Assembly: GCA_009103225.1 (NCBI GenBank)
Contig: RHPI01001116.1
Coordinates: 561,729-625,728, forward strand
Source of the DNA: Chlorokybus atmophyticus
Taxonomy: Eukaryota > Streptophyta > Chlorokybophyceae > Chlorokybales > Chlorokybaceae
Direction of reading: 5' to 3'
Length of the DNA stretch: 64,000 bases
Both the position numbers and the translations under genes were made by a program. Positions 48,312-60,963 of this stretch are shown piece by piece; within the stretch, counting starts at the first letter, position 1; each line of letters starts with the position of its first letter. The notes beneath the pieces are model-generated. The model searched no databases and had not been told where the DNA came from. It saw only the letters and a list, made by a program, of their open reading frames with translations.

Positions 48312-50600
48312 TGTCTCTCAAGCTGCTGGCTGCGCCAGCTGGGTTGAGGTGCAAGGTGAGGGCATGCGCAGTCGTTTAAGGTGGGTGTGTACACTGAGAT
48401 TTATATTAAGAGTAAGGTCTGCAACCACACACAGAGCAAGGTCAGTGCGGCATATACAGCAGAGCAACAACATGTTTCTGCATGATTACTGTTGGCCAGT
48501 GCATGAGCAGCCACCGGTGCATGTGCAACTGCCCAGTCCAGTAAGCAGCAACCTAAGCTAACCCAAGCTTAAACACAATGACTTTGGCCAAGGAAAGCGC
48601 TGGCTGCATGTGTTATGCAGCTTGGCCGGAGCAGGATATGCCCAGACTAGCCAAACCAAGCAACGGTTGCAAAAGGTGACAGGTTTTCTGCTTCTAACTC
48701 ACGCTTGCAGTTAAGTGCTTGACAAGCAGCTCCGTGCCAGGCTTGCCTGAAATGCAGCGACGAGCGAACTGCAAGGCTGAGCCCGTGCCAGCTGCATACT
48801 TAAACGCTGCGCAACCGCTAACAACTTACTTAACGGAGGCGAGCAGTGTATACAGTCAGACGTGAAGCAAACCGCCACAGTCCGCACCAAAGCAAGCAAT
48901 AGCTTGTTTGAGCTGGCCTGGGCCGGACTAGCCAAGCCGAGCTCAAGTCCAGCCGGCGACAAAGTTCACACGCTACACCATGCTCGCTTAACAGTGCACA
49001 ATGCGCTGCTCACGCTTACCAGAATAGTAAAGACGCCGTCAGCTTGTTCAGTGCTCTCACCGCCGACACCCTTTTCAATAAGGCCGCCACCACCGTCCCG
49101 ACTACTGCCACCGCCGCCGCCGCCGCCGCCGCAGCAACTCAATCGCCAAAGAGGCCTTAACTCGTTCGCCAGTGGCACTTTTGACACACGCTCTCGCCAA
49201 GGTGGAGTGGAAAAACCTCTGAAGTTTTCATGGAAAACCTACATGGCAGGCAGCGGAAAACCCGTCGATTCATTGTCGAAGGTTGGGGTTTGTAACTTCT
49301 CGCTTTCGGGACTGAACCTGGTAGGGCTTCGATGTTTATCGGACAATCCCCAACAGCGTTGGCGCGGGATAGAGGGTGGCCGAGAGATTTTGGTACGGTT
49401 AGAGATGGGTGTTCCTCAACATAAATGGGGTTTCCTCTGCAATGAAGGCTTGATGAAAATTATGGGGCAGCAGTTTTCCCCCCTACATCCAGCGAGCACA
49501 TGGGTCTGCTGTGCCTCGTTTTTCGGGAATATCCGCAAAACGCTTTGTCGTTTTCCTCCGGCACCGGCAATTGTAACCAGTTAACCGGACAAAACCTGCC
49601 CCAAACCGCTGCATGCATACGCAACCGCTGTCGGTGACCGACAACCGGTCACTCCGCGCGGCAGATTGCCCAGATTGCCGCGCCGGCCGCCGAGGGATGC
49701 ACAATCAACCCTCGCAGGCCCGCTCAACCCTCACAAGTCCGAACAAACCCGTGGACCGGTTCGTCATAACTACTGTTGCCGGCGGTCTAGAGCAGCAGAG
49801 GACGCGCCCCAGGCTAGAGGACGCGGCCGGTCACTTGCCGCGCACTAGACCAGAGATAAATAGTCCTCGCTTCCGCCACGTAAGTTTGCTTTGGACCTTA
49901 CGCCATAACTACCGTACCCAAGCTAACAGGCGGCTTACTTACACGCACTTGCTAGCATTTATCAGCATTACGATATGATTTGGGCTTATAGAGCCCGTGT
50001 CATAACCTTTGAAGGTATTACCTTGCTTGATAAGCAAGGTATTACCTTCAATGGTTGGTTGATTGGTGACAGGCGGCTTTCATGCTTTGAGGGCATCCTC
50101 ATCCTGTCGTATTGATCAGGACGACTGGGAAGTCCCTTGAAGGGACAGCATGTGCAGTAGAAGGGTGTGCCGTAGTGCCGTGTCGGGTAGCGGCGTACAG
50201 TCATCATCAGTGGCTGACACCTGGAGACTCTTTCTGGGCAGGAGAAGTAGGTTACTTCCAGTAGGGTACCGATATCTGCGTGCCGAAGCTGGCTGTGGCT
50301 TTGTCCCAGTTTACAGCGCTGGTTGAAGTGTCGACATCGACTTCGTCAACGCCGCCGATTGAAACGGTACAGCCGCATCATCTGACACTTCAATTAAACC
50401 CTTGCTTGCTGCTGATGCAGTGCTGAACATGTGTTGTCCATGCTTTGCACGTCAGCGTGCAGGCTGCAACAGTCTACCGGTACTCACTTCTGGACTTCAT
50501 GGACTTTCCTACCGTGATAAGGGAAGTGGTGCATGTTCGCATGCAGGCAGCACGATCACACTGTGAACTTCACACATAGGTCTTCTATTGCCAGAGTAAA
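48312..50600. other. upstream region of the AP2 gene; no supported gene
   Basis: A 240-codon plus-strand frame (48862-49584) has no ATG until position 49243 and no known motif; a CCG run (49105-49130) inflates it. A strong hairpin lies at 50004-50056. I see no supported gene here. Confidence 0.4.
50004..50056. repeat. 25-bp inverted repeat with 3-nt loop
   Basis: Arms 50004-50028 and 50032-50056 pair over their whole length, apart from isolated T-T mismatches, around a GAT loop. The inner 10 bp (TACCTTGCTT with AAGCAAGGTA) are perfect. It sits at the border between GC-balanced sequence and the AT-rich island, and could be a fold-back element end or a transcribed hairpin. Confidence 0.8.
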
Positions 50601-52350
50601 AACACCAATGGATGCTGATACTCTGATATTGCACATGGGCTTGTAATACAAGCTTGTGTCAAGCCCACCTCTCTCAACCACCTTATGTAAGTGATCAGTA
50701 ATGTAGCATAATACATTAGGTTTAAGAGCTTGTCGAGCAAGTCGTTATTATCGGAATGGTGTGCAACGAGTCTATTGAAGCGTAATGTTAAGCAGATCGT
50801 TATTATTAAAATGGTGTGTAACGAGTCCATTAAAGCGTAATGTACAAGCTTTGAGCACATAGATGTTCCTTACTTAGAACTTGTGTTGGATTAAGAGGGA
50901 GGGGGGGAGGGGAGCAAAGGGAACAGCGGACATATGGACCACAGTCAATTATCAAATTTCATAATACGCAATCATAATAAGTAATGGCATATAACAATTG
51001 CTAAGATTGTTGTGCAGATATAAACTTTATTATGAGCATGCAACTAAGCTCGTTTTTAAGATGTAAAGAGTCAACTTACATTTGCTTATATTAAAATGAC
51101 GTTGCAACGTTAGAACGTAAATGAGAGACAGAGTTGCACATGTAAATTGCTATATATCGTTGTTTAAAAATATTTATTATAAGGTATTGTGATATATTAA
51201 TAAACGTGTCTTACTTTAAAGTGATATTGTAATAGCTGCAATTGTAAGTTATCGTTGATTCTACTATCATGCTATGCAATTCTTGCGCCCAATCATTTGT
51301 AGATTATTGTTCTTATTGAAGACACAACTTGCAATGAACTTAACTATCAATTTACAATAAAACGCATACACAACATCAATTATTGAATTGGGTTAGTAAT
51401 ACTAGTATATTACATTATGTGCCGTAACAAGGCATGCATGCATAATTACGTGTTCACTTTATAAGTGAAAAGAAACTTAAAAGCATTGTTATTGTAGGGC
51501 TTTTCAAAATAAGTTATTTAAGATTATAGCAATTTTTTGACACGATTACAACCTGATGATCATAACTTATAACCCCTGTATAAAGCAGCGCCAGATTTGC
51601 AATAAATTTAGTTATAAACAATAATCGCGCGGGCACATTAGTTATTAAAAAGCAATCATGCAAGATTACATGAATTCGAATTACACTTGAAAAATTGCAG
51701 CAAATGTATTGCGCATGCGCATTATTGCATGATTGCACGATGATGCATACTTTAAAAGCTTAAAAGAACGGCATCCATTGATCTTTTGAAGCATTTAAAT
51801 ATTCAATAAGTTAACTAATGTTATGTTTAACTATATGTTCTTATCGACCATTACATAACATAAACTTAATGTTATGGGTAAATTAGTAACATGCAGAGAT
51901 AAGTCCATTTCTATTGCTGTATACTGTTTACTATGGTATCACATGTTAATAAACACTTCACATATTAGCAAGCAGCATGTCAATAATAATTGCTACGATA
52001 ACCATCGCCCATCATTATTATAGCATACAACAAGAAATCAACAATGTTGTAATCGCAAGAATTCTATTATGATGGCGTAAGTTATGTTCAATTGTTCGAT
52101 TCGCATCAATATATTAAGAATGCAATTGAAGAAAGATTAAGGGTGAGATAACACTGCTAAAAAGCAATGTACATGCCATGATTGTGTATGAATGGCAATC
52201 CATTAAGTAGATGCCACATGTTCATGCCAAATACTAGCTTACCGTTCGATCATACTTATATGAAACAAGCCACATGATATGTGACATTCAGACTTAGTGC
52301 ATGCTTGCATGTGCGTGCTACATCAATGTAGTAAGTATTGTACACAACAT
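50601..52350. other. AT-rich island without genes
   Basis: About 1.7 kb of clearly AT-rich sequence with no long frame. It contains a 47-bp tandem duplication with a 55-bp period (50743-50789 and 50798-50844). Composition differs from the flanks and resembles the AT-rich parts of the mobile region (8.0-8.8 kb and 19.6-20.0 kb). It may be an old insertion or a piece of organelle DNA; I cannot tell which. Confidence 0.5.
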
Positions 52351-53820
52351 ATGGATTGGGGTCAATTAGTTAAGCAAGCAAGCACAACACACCAAAGGTT
52401 GATAATACAGCACAAGCAAGGCAAAAACAATGGGGTGGGGGGCCCCACTAGGCTATAGCTAAGTGCACTATCTACACATTGGGGGAGGAGTGTGGGCAGA
52501 GGGGAGGGGGAAGGGGTAGCAGCAAGCAGCAAAGGAAGCACCTGCAGAGCACCGCGGGGGAGAAAAAGGGAGAAGTTAGCCATCAAATGCCGCCACCCAC
52601 GACGACGACAAGTGTGCGACCATCAATGCCCCTATGGGTTTGAGCGGATGCCCACTCTTATCCCCTGCGCGTCACTCACTCACAACAGGCGGTAATGAGG
52701 GTTAGTAATTAAATCGCGCCTTGCGACTTCAGCAAGGACGCGCACATCAGGGCATTTCCGTAGTGTACATGGAATTGCATTCAATAGTGCATCGACTAGG
52801 CTTGTTGAAATGTTGGCTCGCATCCGCCTATGCCGGCATCCACGTCACATACAGTAGTTAGCAGTGTGCAAGCACATCTCCTGCTAGCGCAGCTCAGCCA
52901 GCACAATTGTTAGCAGTTGTTCACGGCACCATGCAGAAGCTGACACCGCATGCATGATTTCTCACGGCTTTTACGGAGAATTGACAAGTTGGCACTGTAG
53001 TGGGTTTGCGTGAATCGCCGAAACAATGCTCTGTTCGTTGAGAAGTGGAAGCAGAGGCTTGTATCTGCTGCGACCCCAGCACTTGGTCGTCCTGGTTATT
53101 GTCCATCCAATCCATCTCGTGCACTAGCGCTCACCAAGTGTACTAATCCTGGAATCCCCGCCCTTGCCAATTAATTAACACCAACCAAGCACACGACCTA
53201 GGCACAGCAAGGTAGCGCAAGCAAGCAGACAAACCATGCAAAAGCGTGATGTTGCCCGTGTAAGGCTTGCCGCAAGAGAAGTATATGACCATATACTTAA
53301 CACGAGCCATGGCCATGGCAAGATGTTCTTAAAGCATCTATTTAAGATGCTATGTAGCAATTGCTATGCATATATCTTCAGCTAGCAACGACGATCGACT
53401 TTGTATAACACTTCTTATAAATAGTTGTTGCCCGCAAGCGAACCATGATGTGAAAATTTATTATCATATTAGCATTATCTTTGAATGATTGTTTACATTA
53501 AGGTTTACTCGCAGTGATCATGGATGTCGGGCTATTTGGTGGTAACAAATAAGAATTACGTAACACAATACGACATTGTTTGCATGTACGATAAGTTTTC
53601 ATTGATTGCCATATTAAGACCAAATTGACTTTGATGACTACTCAAGCCATAGTATTGCCTTAACAAGGCAATCACTAATGTTGCCGCATTGGCAGAGAAT
53701 CAGTTTCAACCCTGGCTCAAGCCAAGCGTTGATCGCATGCATTGAATAATCATTTATCATGATATAAGCACCATTTGCGCAGATCCAAACATTACGCACA
53801 ATGACCTATCAACTTTATTG
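52351..53820. other. no supported gene
   Basis: Purine-rich GGGGAGG sequence at 52480-52575 is followed by mixed sequence and a second AT-rich patch (53390-53700). No exon chain or motif is seen. Confidence 0.4.
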
Positions 53821-56276
53821 TTACAGCGTACGTGTGCGTGCACTTGTGCTCGCTAGCGTTTGTGCGCTCTCAGCGACAAGAAGCTCTTCTTGCACTACCG
53901 CAAGAGATTGACTCAACGTCACCAACTCCCCCTCTTTGTGCACAACCTGTTGATGGAGTTCATTGGCCTCCTGCTGCACCTGCATTTGTTGCCTAGAGGG
54001 AGAACAGTGTCAATTGATATGTGTAAGCTATTGACCAACATACATTGTAAACTTACTGCGGGTCGGCAAGCGCGCCATATCGCAGCTGCATTGCGGTGCG
54101 ATGATGCCGTGCGCGAATATCACGCAATGATGCCGTGCACGCTTGCTCCTCTGCAAAGTATGTGACACGCAATGAGATGACAAGCGCTCATCAATGTATG
54201 CATGAGACAAGTCTCACACCTTTTTTCAACCGAAACACCTCTCGGCGTGCATCATAGAGGCGTTGCTGCCGCGCCTCTACCAGCGCTCGTGCTTCTTGTT
54301 CAGCTCTTTCCTGAAAAAGTAGCCATCAAGGAGCATTGTGAGCTAGCCTCAATGCCAAGAGAGACAAAGTGCTGAGCAACACGCTACAGGCACGATGTTG
54401 GCATGGCAGATGACAATGCTGATTATGAGCATGATGGTGCTAATGATGATGGTGTTGATGATGATGAGGATGATGACATTCAGGATTGCTGTACCGATCA
54501 CGACGTCAATGTGCCTATGTTGCTATTGTTGGCTTACCATCGCCAATGCCCGCTCCCGTATGCGCCGGTCAATCTCCTCCTGCTTTTTCGCCACGGCTTG
54601 ACGCCGTGCTTCAGTGCTTGCGGCTGCTGCCGGCTGCGGCTGCGGCTGCGGCCTTTCTGCTTGCGGCCTCTGAACAGTTGTCTATTTGTCTATATCCACT
54701 CTCTCAGCAAGTGTGCTCTGCGTGTTTGCAGTCCCATGCGTGCGTGTGTGTAGAGTGTGCAACTTCACCAATCGCAGGAGCTACACCCGTAAACATCTTT
54801 GTGGAATGTTGTTAAAGTCGCACGAGGTTGTGTCGCTCTCAACATGTACACAACGAGTCAGTCAGTTCCAACCTGTTCTGTCAACCTTGGAACAGCGGCG
54901 GTGTCAGCCTCCGAAGTCCGTGTGCCAACCCGCTGCCCTTCCTTCTCCCCGTAATCGTGTATCCATCCGCCTTTAGCGAGGGCCCGCTCGCTCTCCATCG
55001 CCTCCGCCAGCTGCCGCCGCCGCAGCGCCGCTGCTGCCTCCGCAGCCAATGTGGCCGCCTCTGCCTGCTGCCTATCTCGCGCTGCTTGCATCTGGTAAGA
55101 TGATGTGTTGTTTAGTTCAACACACTCGTTGCATGCAGCGGCAGCGGCAACAGCAACACAACATCAACAACAACATGCATACAGTCACACGCATGCGGTG
55201 TGCAAGCATACACACACGCGCACACACTCCCCACCTCAATGAGGTCTTCCACTGCCTCCCCCTCCTCTCCTCTCCTCCCTACCCGTCGCATCAATCCGCG
55301 CGCAACGGTCGCAACCCGCGGCAGGACGCCCTCCAGACACAGCGCCGCGGCCGCGAGGGCGAGGAGGGAGACGGCCAGGAGGTAGAAGAGGCGACCGGTG
55401 GTGAGGGCGTGGTGGAGGAGGGAGAGAAGGCGAGCGGTGCCTGTGAGAGAGGGTGTTGGAGTGGTGTGACAGGTGTGGAGGTGTGGAGGTGATTGTTGTG
55501 TTGTGTGTGGGAAGGAGATTGGTTGGAGGCATGCACATGGTGATTGTGCTTGACGCACACTCGCGTGCGTGCGCGCATGCACTGTATGTGAGTGAGTCCA
55601 TGTGCGTGCATGCACACGCTCTGTATGTGACAGGGCACATGCATGTGCGTGCACGTGCGTGTGCATTTGTGCTCGTGCATATGAGTGCACAAATGCAATG
55701 CGTGCAAAAACCCACTTTGCTGCATGCATCCACTGCTCACCATGGACGATGTGTCGCCCTGCGCGTATTCCCGCATCCAGTCCGAACGGGCGCGTAGTCG
55801 AGGGGCTCGAACCAGCTGGAGGAGCGAGGTACAGCGCCGCGTACAGCGCATCGGCCGCCGCACCCCCCGCACCCACAGCGCCCATCAACAGGATTGGAGC
55901 ACGCCGGCGCAATGCAAGTTGTAACAAAAATGCCACAACCAGGCCTGCATGACACACATACACACATAAACATATGCACAAACACGCACACGCCCGCAGG
56001 CAGGCGCCCGCCCGCCCGCCCGCACACTTAAGCATGAGGTGTCAACTTGTTGCGATGAGCTTGATTTTGTTGCAACTACGCTCTCTCACCTAGTGTGACT
56101 GTCACGGCAAGGTAGGCGATGTCCTCCGCCCCGATGTTGGCCATGCGTTCGAGGTGGGTTGTTGATGATGATGATGATGTTGTGGCTGTTGTTGTTGTTG
56201 TGGCCGGGAAACCTGGGACAGAAGGAAAGCCGCCTGTTTCGGCTGCTTGCTCAAATTCCTCATGTTCACCGATCAT
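53821..56276 (-). CDS. unrecognised membrane protein with long C-terminal coiled coil
   Basis: Eight exons (56090-56276, 55741-55944, 55235-55440, 54873-55091, 54538-54669, 54220-54310, 54057-54150, 53821-53992) join in frame: 1305 nt, 434 residues. The N-terminus is acidic and then Thr/Ser-rich. Hydrophobic segments follow: AYLAVTVTLGLVVAFLLQLA, an Ala/Gly-rich stretch after APILLMGAVGAGG, and LFYLLAVSLLALAAAALCLE. After the membrane part nearly everything is charged helix (QAARDRQQAEAATLAAEAAA, ARRQAVAKKQEEIDRRIRER, ERAEQEARALVEARQQRL), a strong coiled-coil prediction. I do not recognise the family. The layout suggests a tether or scaffold on an organelle or ER membrane, but that is inference. 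Start could also be the second Met of exon 1. Confidence 0.7.
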
Positions 56277-58010
56277 CTCTCCATCCAGCTGCTGTAGAAG
56301 ATGCGGGTTGGATGATCAACCAGATGTGAACCGTCAAATGAATAAAGCTTACTCTCTGTGATAGTACTAGTTGACAGCAGCAACACCATGCTGTCGCATA
56401 CTTGGCAAGCTGCAGCTACTCATTAGCTCACTCACTCACTCAATCATTCACTCACTGCCGTTGACATCACCAGAAAGCAGCAGCATTTCATGTCTATGCA
56501 AAATCGTATTGCTGCAAAGCATGGCGCATGCATGCCTACAAGTAAGTTTGAAATACACTTTATGAAATTTGCAATGGCTGTAGGCGGCACAAGTGTGAGC
56601 CCTGTGCTAGATTGTAGAATTTTCTCGCTATTCGCTATGAGTTTTGAATGTTAGACAACAGCTTCAGCGAGGTTGCTTGCGAACCAACATGTATACACAG
56701 CGCTCTCATGCTTTTTCAGTTGGGGTTGCGGCAAACCAGCAATGCACGTTGTCCGGCCGGCGGCAGCAACACACAAGCAAGCAAACAACCCAACACATGA
56801 CCCGACGATTGGAGCAACAATGCACAACCCCTGATTGTGCACAGTATGATAAGCACTCTTGTGCTGCTGATGCTTTTATGAACACAAGTGCGTGCCTGTG
56901 TGGCCGCCAACACTGACAACGCCACCGCTGCCGCCGCCGCCCTTGACCGTGACGGGCTGCAGGCTTGACGGATTATTACAGGCCGACTGCATCATTCTCA
57001 TCTCGGCTCTCCTGAGACCACTGGTCCCAGAACCGGGTTTTCTCTGTGTGGGTCCTGGTCGAGTTGAGGTTGAAAGCCCGCTACTTGACTGGAAAGTAAT
57101 GGACCTGGAAGGAAAGGGAACTCAGATGGTAGACTCTGATCTGGTCACTACTAGTCTATCACTAATAGACTAGTCTATTAGTGATGGACTCTCGAAAAAT
57201 GAGAGTCCATTACTTTACATGCTAAACTTGAAGCGTTAATGAGATTGATTTAAGTCTAGATGTATTTAATGTTCAAGCGCACATATGGTCAATACATATA
57301 ACATTTGAATTTCGTCTGCACGACATAGACACACTCGCAATTAGGTTACCTCACGGGGCGTGTGCATTATATCATTCGCATGCTGTACTATTAACAACAT
57401 TTAATTGACTAGCACACAAGTACCGTACTTCAGATGTTGAGTTATGCAGATGATTAAGATGTTAGATCGGTCGGCACTGATGTAGTTGATAATTTGCGCA
57501 TTTACTATTATATTCGCGATGAAACGCGCATTTCAAGACCCTCCCCACCCCCCCTCCCTCGTGCGCGTGCGCGAAATGGCAGCTCACTACTTGCCTTCAA
57601 TGCATACACGTCAAATATGCATGTACCCGTGCACATGCACATGCACATGCTGGTTTACCCTAAGCACCATACTCACTCAACACACAATGATGATGTGTGC
57701 ACGGGGTGCATGCGACGCATTGAATACATGCGCGTTATTATCTACTTGCTGCTCTCGGACTGTAGTGCATACTACCGTACAAAACGGAGGCGCAACAAAG
57801 TCAAACCTTCATCGCCTTTCATGTTTCGTAACCAAAGAGATGCTCCGCCGAAAGTCTGTACCCATGCGGCTTATTCTGATGGCAGGGACTCAAGACGAAC
57901 ATAGCTTTGAGATTGGAAAGCAGCACAATGTGGCGAGGAGTGTGGGCTTGGCGCCATGAAGGCACAAATCACAGACATTGAGCTTGGTCTTGCCATCCTT
58001 CAGGTACGTT
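56277..58010. other. no supported gene; twin hairpins
   Basis: Unrecognised sequence apart from hairpins at 57158-57210. Short frames at 57486-57960 lack motifs. The 3'UTR of the glycosyltransferase gene ends here. Confidence 0.45.
57158..57210. repeat. 28-bp perfect palindrome overlapping a 10-bp stem-loop
   Basis: 57158-57185 is an exact palindrome centred on CTAG. 57184-57193 pairs perfectly with 57201-57210 around a GAAAAAT loop. The two structures share two bases and could form a cruciform or tandem hairpins. They may be the tip of a fold-back or MITE element. Confidence 0.85.
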
Positions 58011-59932
58011 TCAAACAACCTCTTGAATGCGGTATGCGGTGGTGCCTTGGTGGCGATGGGAGCTTCGCATCACCATCTCTGCCACCAATCCAAGGGAGAG
58101 AAACTGCAGCGGTTGCTCGTTAGTCACAGCTGGTCGATCAAACATGTTGGAGCTATGAAACCAATCAAAGACAATTTCCCTCAAGTTGTAACATCTTGAG
58201 GTAACTAGCACTATTGCATTTACTCCACGTTTCTCACCTGTGCACCAGACAGTGTAAGGAGCAGAGTGACCACAACGAGGTTCCCACTGCTCGTAACAAC
58301 ATGACCTGTGCTTTGCTGAACTGCGCGTGTAGCTGCCAACACAAGCGCGCAAACAGCAACCGCAGCTGATCCAGCCAAGCAAGCCAGCCCCGCCATGCCA
58401 AAGAAGTGTGCCGGCCTATCGGCATACTTGCGCAGGAAGAGTACCGTCAACAGGTCCAACAGCACGCGAGGTGTGCGTGTCAACGCCCCATACCTGAGGC
58501 ATACATGCTAGTTACCAGCTGGCAGCTATTTGGCACTAATGCTGACACTGGCTCACAGCAGCAACATAGATACTGTTGCTGGCCAAGTTCGCGGTGCTTG
58601 CCTTACTTGGAGCGACCAAACTCTCTGGCATGATGCGTGACAGGCATCTCTGTGATGGTTGCACCTTCAATCGCTGCCAGTGCCGGGATAAAGCGGTGCA
58701 TCTCGCCGAGCATGTGCAAGGGCAATCGCATTGCTAATGACGACCTGTAGGCCTTGAGACTGCACCCGTAGTCATGCAGCTTTACCTGCATGTGCATCCG
58801 TATTCAGCTTTGCTTACACATGTTGCCCATGCAACCTCACAAGTAGATTGGACTTTGGTTCTGCTTACCCCTGTTAGCGTGCCGATCAGCCAATTGGCAA
58901 CGCGCGATGGAAGAGTGCGGGTAAGCACGTCGTCCTTGCGATCTTTGCGCCAGCCGCACACCATGTCATACCCGCCATCACTGAGAGTGCCACCGAAACC
59001 CCATGGTTGCATTGCAGAGGTGCTTGTCTGATGGCCATTTACAAGGCAGTTGAGCAGCGCTGGTATGTCTGCTGGGTCATTCTGCAAGTCGCCATCCATT
59101 GTGACCACAAGTGACCCGGCAGCCTGCGCCAAGCCTGCAAAGCTCTGGATGTCAAGTTGTTCAGTGCTGCGCACGCATGACAATACTTGTAGCACTACCA
59201 CGCGCAAGTTGCAGGCATTGACAACAAAGTTGGAACTCGACCATGCAGGCCTGGTCATCCTTCACGTGAGATAGGCGTAACTTTGGTATACTCACCTGCA
59301 GACATTGCAGCTGTTTGGCCGTAGTTACGTACGAATATAACTGCTTTCAGGTCCTCTCGCCTAGACGCCAGTTGCTTCAGCAACGTTGTTGTTCCTATGC
59401 GTTATGACAAAGCATTTGGTCACAACTTTGTATTCACGTCAAGACAATTGTGCTCAGCATGCACATCCGTCTTGCGAGAGAACAGAAACAGTCTGATGAC
59501 AAGAAAGCTGGGAAGCCTTACCATCTCTGGACCCGTCGTCTACGCAAATGATCTCGTATGGTCGTTGCTGCATGCACATCGCTTGTGCTATCCGTTCGAT
59601 CAGAGGCACCAGGCTCTCCTTCTCGTTGTAAACTGGCACGACAATGCTCACCTGTGAATGAGTGCATGCAATCAAATATCGACAAAGCACCCGCTACAAT
59701 CGACTGCCTTAATTGACATTCAACTCACCAACTGTTCTGTCCTCGCAGACTTGCTCTCTGCACGTTCGGAATTAACACTGAAGCTTGCACGGCAAGTAAT
59801 TGACCTGCTTGCATGCCGTCCCGCTGAATGCCTAGACGGCCAGCTTCCATTTGCCCTACGCAACCGCAGTGGCGTGGCAATGCGTCGTCCGCACATTACA
59901 TACTGAAGACCTGCAGCCCGTAGCACAACCAT
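58011..59932 (-). CDS. polyprenyl-phosphate glycosyltransferase (GT2, DPM1/GtrB-like) with N-terminal leader
   Basis: Seven exons (59729-59932, 59522-59651, 59296-59394, 58869-59134, 58607-58785, 58238-58493, 58011-58103) total 1227 nt, 408 residues. The first ~65 residues are basic and Ser/Ala-rich (RHSAGRHASRSITCRASF), a likely organelle leader. The GT2 domain follows: VSIVVPVYNEKESL, ICVDDGSRDG, FVRNYGQTAAMSAG and the nucleotide/metal site MDGDLQNDPADIP, then MVCGWRKDR, CSLKAY and MPVTHHAREFGRSKYG. Two C-terminal membrane helices (around FFGMAGLACLAGSAAVAVCA and GNLVVVTLLLTL) fit the bacterial GtrB/ArnC type better than eukaryotic DPM1. It should move a sugar from a nucleotide donor to a lipid phosphate, possibly in the plastid. 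An extra ~21 residues sit between the DXD region and GGYDMVCGW. Confidence 0.85.
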
Positions 59933-60963
59933 GGCACTCCTTGCCGTGCTGACCTGCTGCAAGCTGGTACTTGCACCACCCTAACTGCATGCGAGAGCGG
60001 ACAACAGTTCAAGGCATGCCCTCAGCAGACAAAACCCGTCATCGCCACCGCCGCTGCCATGCCAGAGCGTAAACAGTACTGCCAGCTGGCGACGTCAGCT
60101 CATCAGCTCAGCGAATGGAATGAATGTGCAACCCCGATTCCGCAGCATAGTTTTGGGCCTTTTAGGCTTTCAGGGGAATGACTTCGGACATTGCCTGAGT
60201 GTACAGCCGGATATCCTGTAGTTAATTTGCGAATGTACGCAAAGATGCAAACATCGTTGCAAGGCCAGGAAAACGTTTTCAAGGAGCGTCGCCGCGCAGC
60301 GTGCCGAAGAATTGGCCTAGTGCTCGGCTGTGGCACACAGGAGGTGGTGAGCAGTAGCAGCTTGGTGGCGCTGTGTTGACAGCTGGCCTGCGAGAGGTGG
60401 GGTGGGGTGAAGGGCTGAGACGGTGTTGGAGTGCAGCAGAATCAGTATGGAACTTCGCTGAAGGTGTACTGAGCCGGTCTCTGGCTGCGCGGCAATCGCG
60501 CAGTCTGGCGTTTGCAGGTGAGGATGACCATTGAGGTTTGCTGTTGATGTAAGCTACAGCTTGTTTGGTTGGGTTTCATGCCTACCTGAAGAGCACAAGG
60601 CAAGTGCGTTTGAGCGCTTAGCAAGTTCAGTGTATGGCACGCTGGTTTCAATGCACGAAGCCACCTACACAGGCAGGTACTCGTCAATTCTAGGATGGAC
60701 ACTTCACGTGTGCATGTCGCCCTTTAATAAAAGCAGGCCACAGGCAGCAGCATAAGAACTTGCAGCAAGTTTCAAGCTGCGAGCTGCTTGAAAGCTCAAA
60801 GCTCAAAGCTCACAGCTCGCAGAACTTTGCTACAGGAACGACCGTATCGTTCATTGTCGATGCTGCCTGCGTGTGGGTTGCAGACCGCGACTATGCATGT
60901 GAATGCTGTCTAACATTCACCACATTCACCAGGTCAGGTAAACAGGAGTGATCAGCAGGAGAC
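59933..60963. other. divergent upstream region
   Basis: About 1 kb between the start codons of the glycosyltransferase (-) and the wax ester synthase/DGAT (+). Repeated AGCTCAAAGCTC/AGCTTGAAAGC words occur at 60765-60825. No exon is supported. Confidence 0.45.

Noticed and set aside
48862-49584. 240-codon plus-strand open frame
   Set aside because: There is no ATG before codon 127, it is inflated by a CCG run, and it shows no motif or splice context.
55112-56035. Continuous 307-codon minus-strand frame
   Set aside because: It is two real exons plus introns rich in TGTGTG/CACACA that happen to stay open; splice sites and phases favour the eight-exon model.
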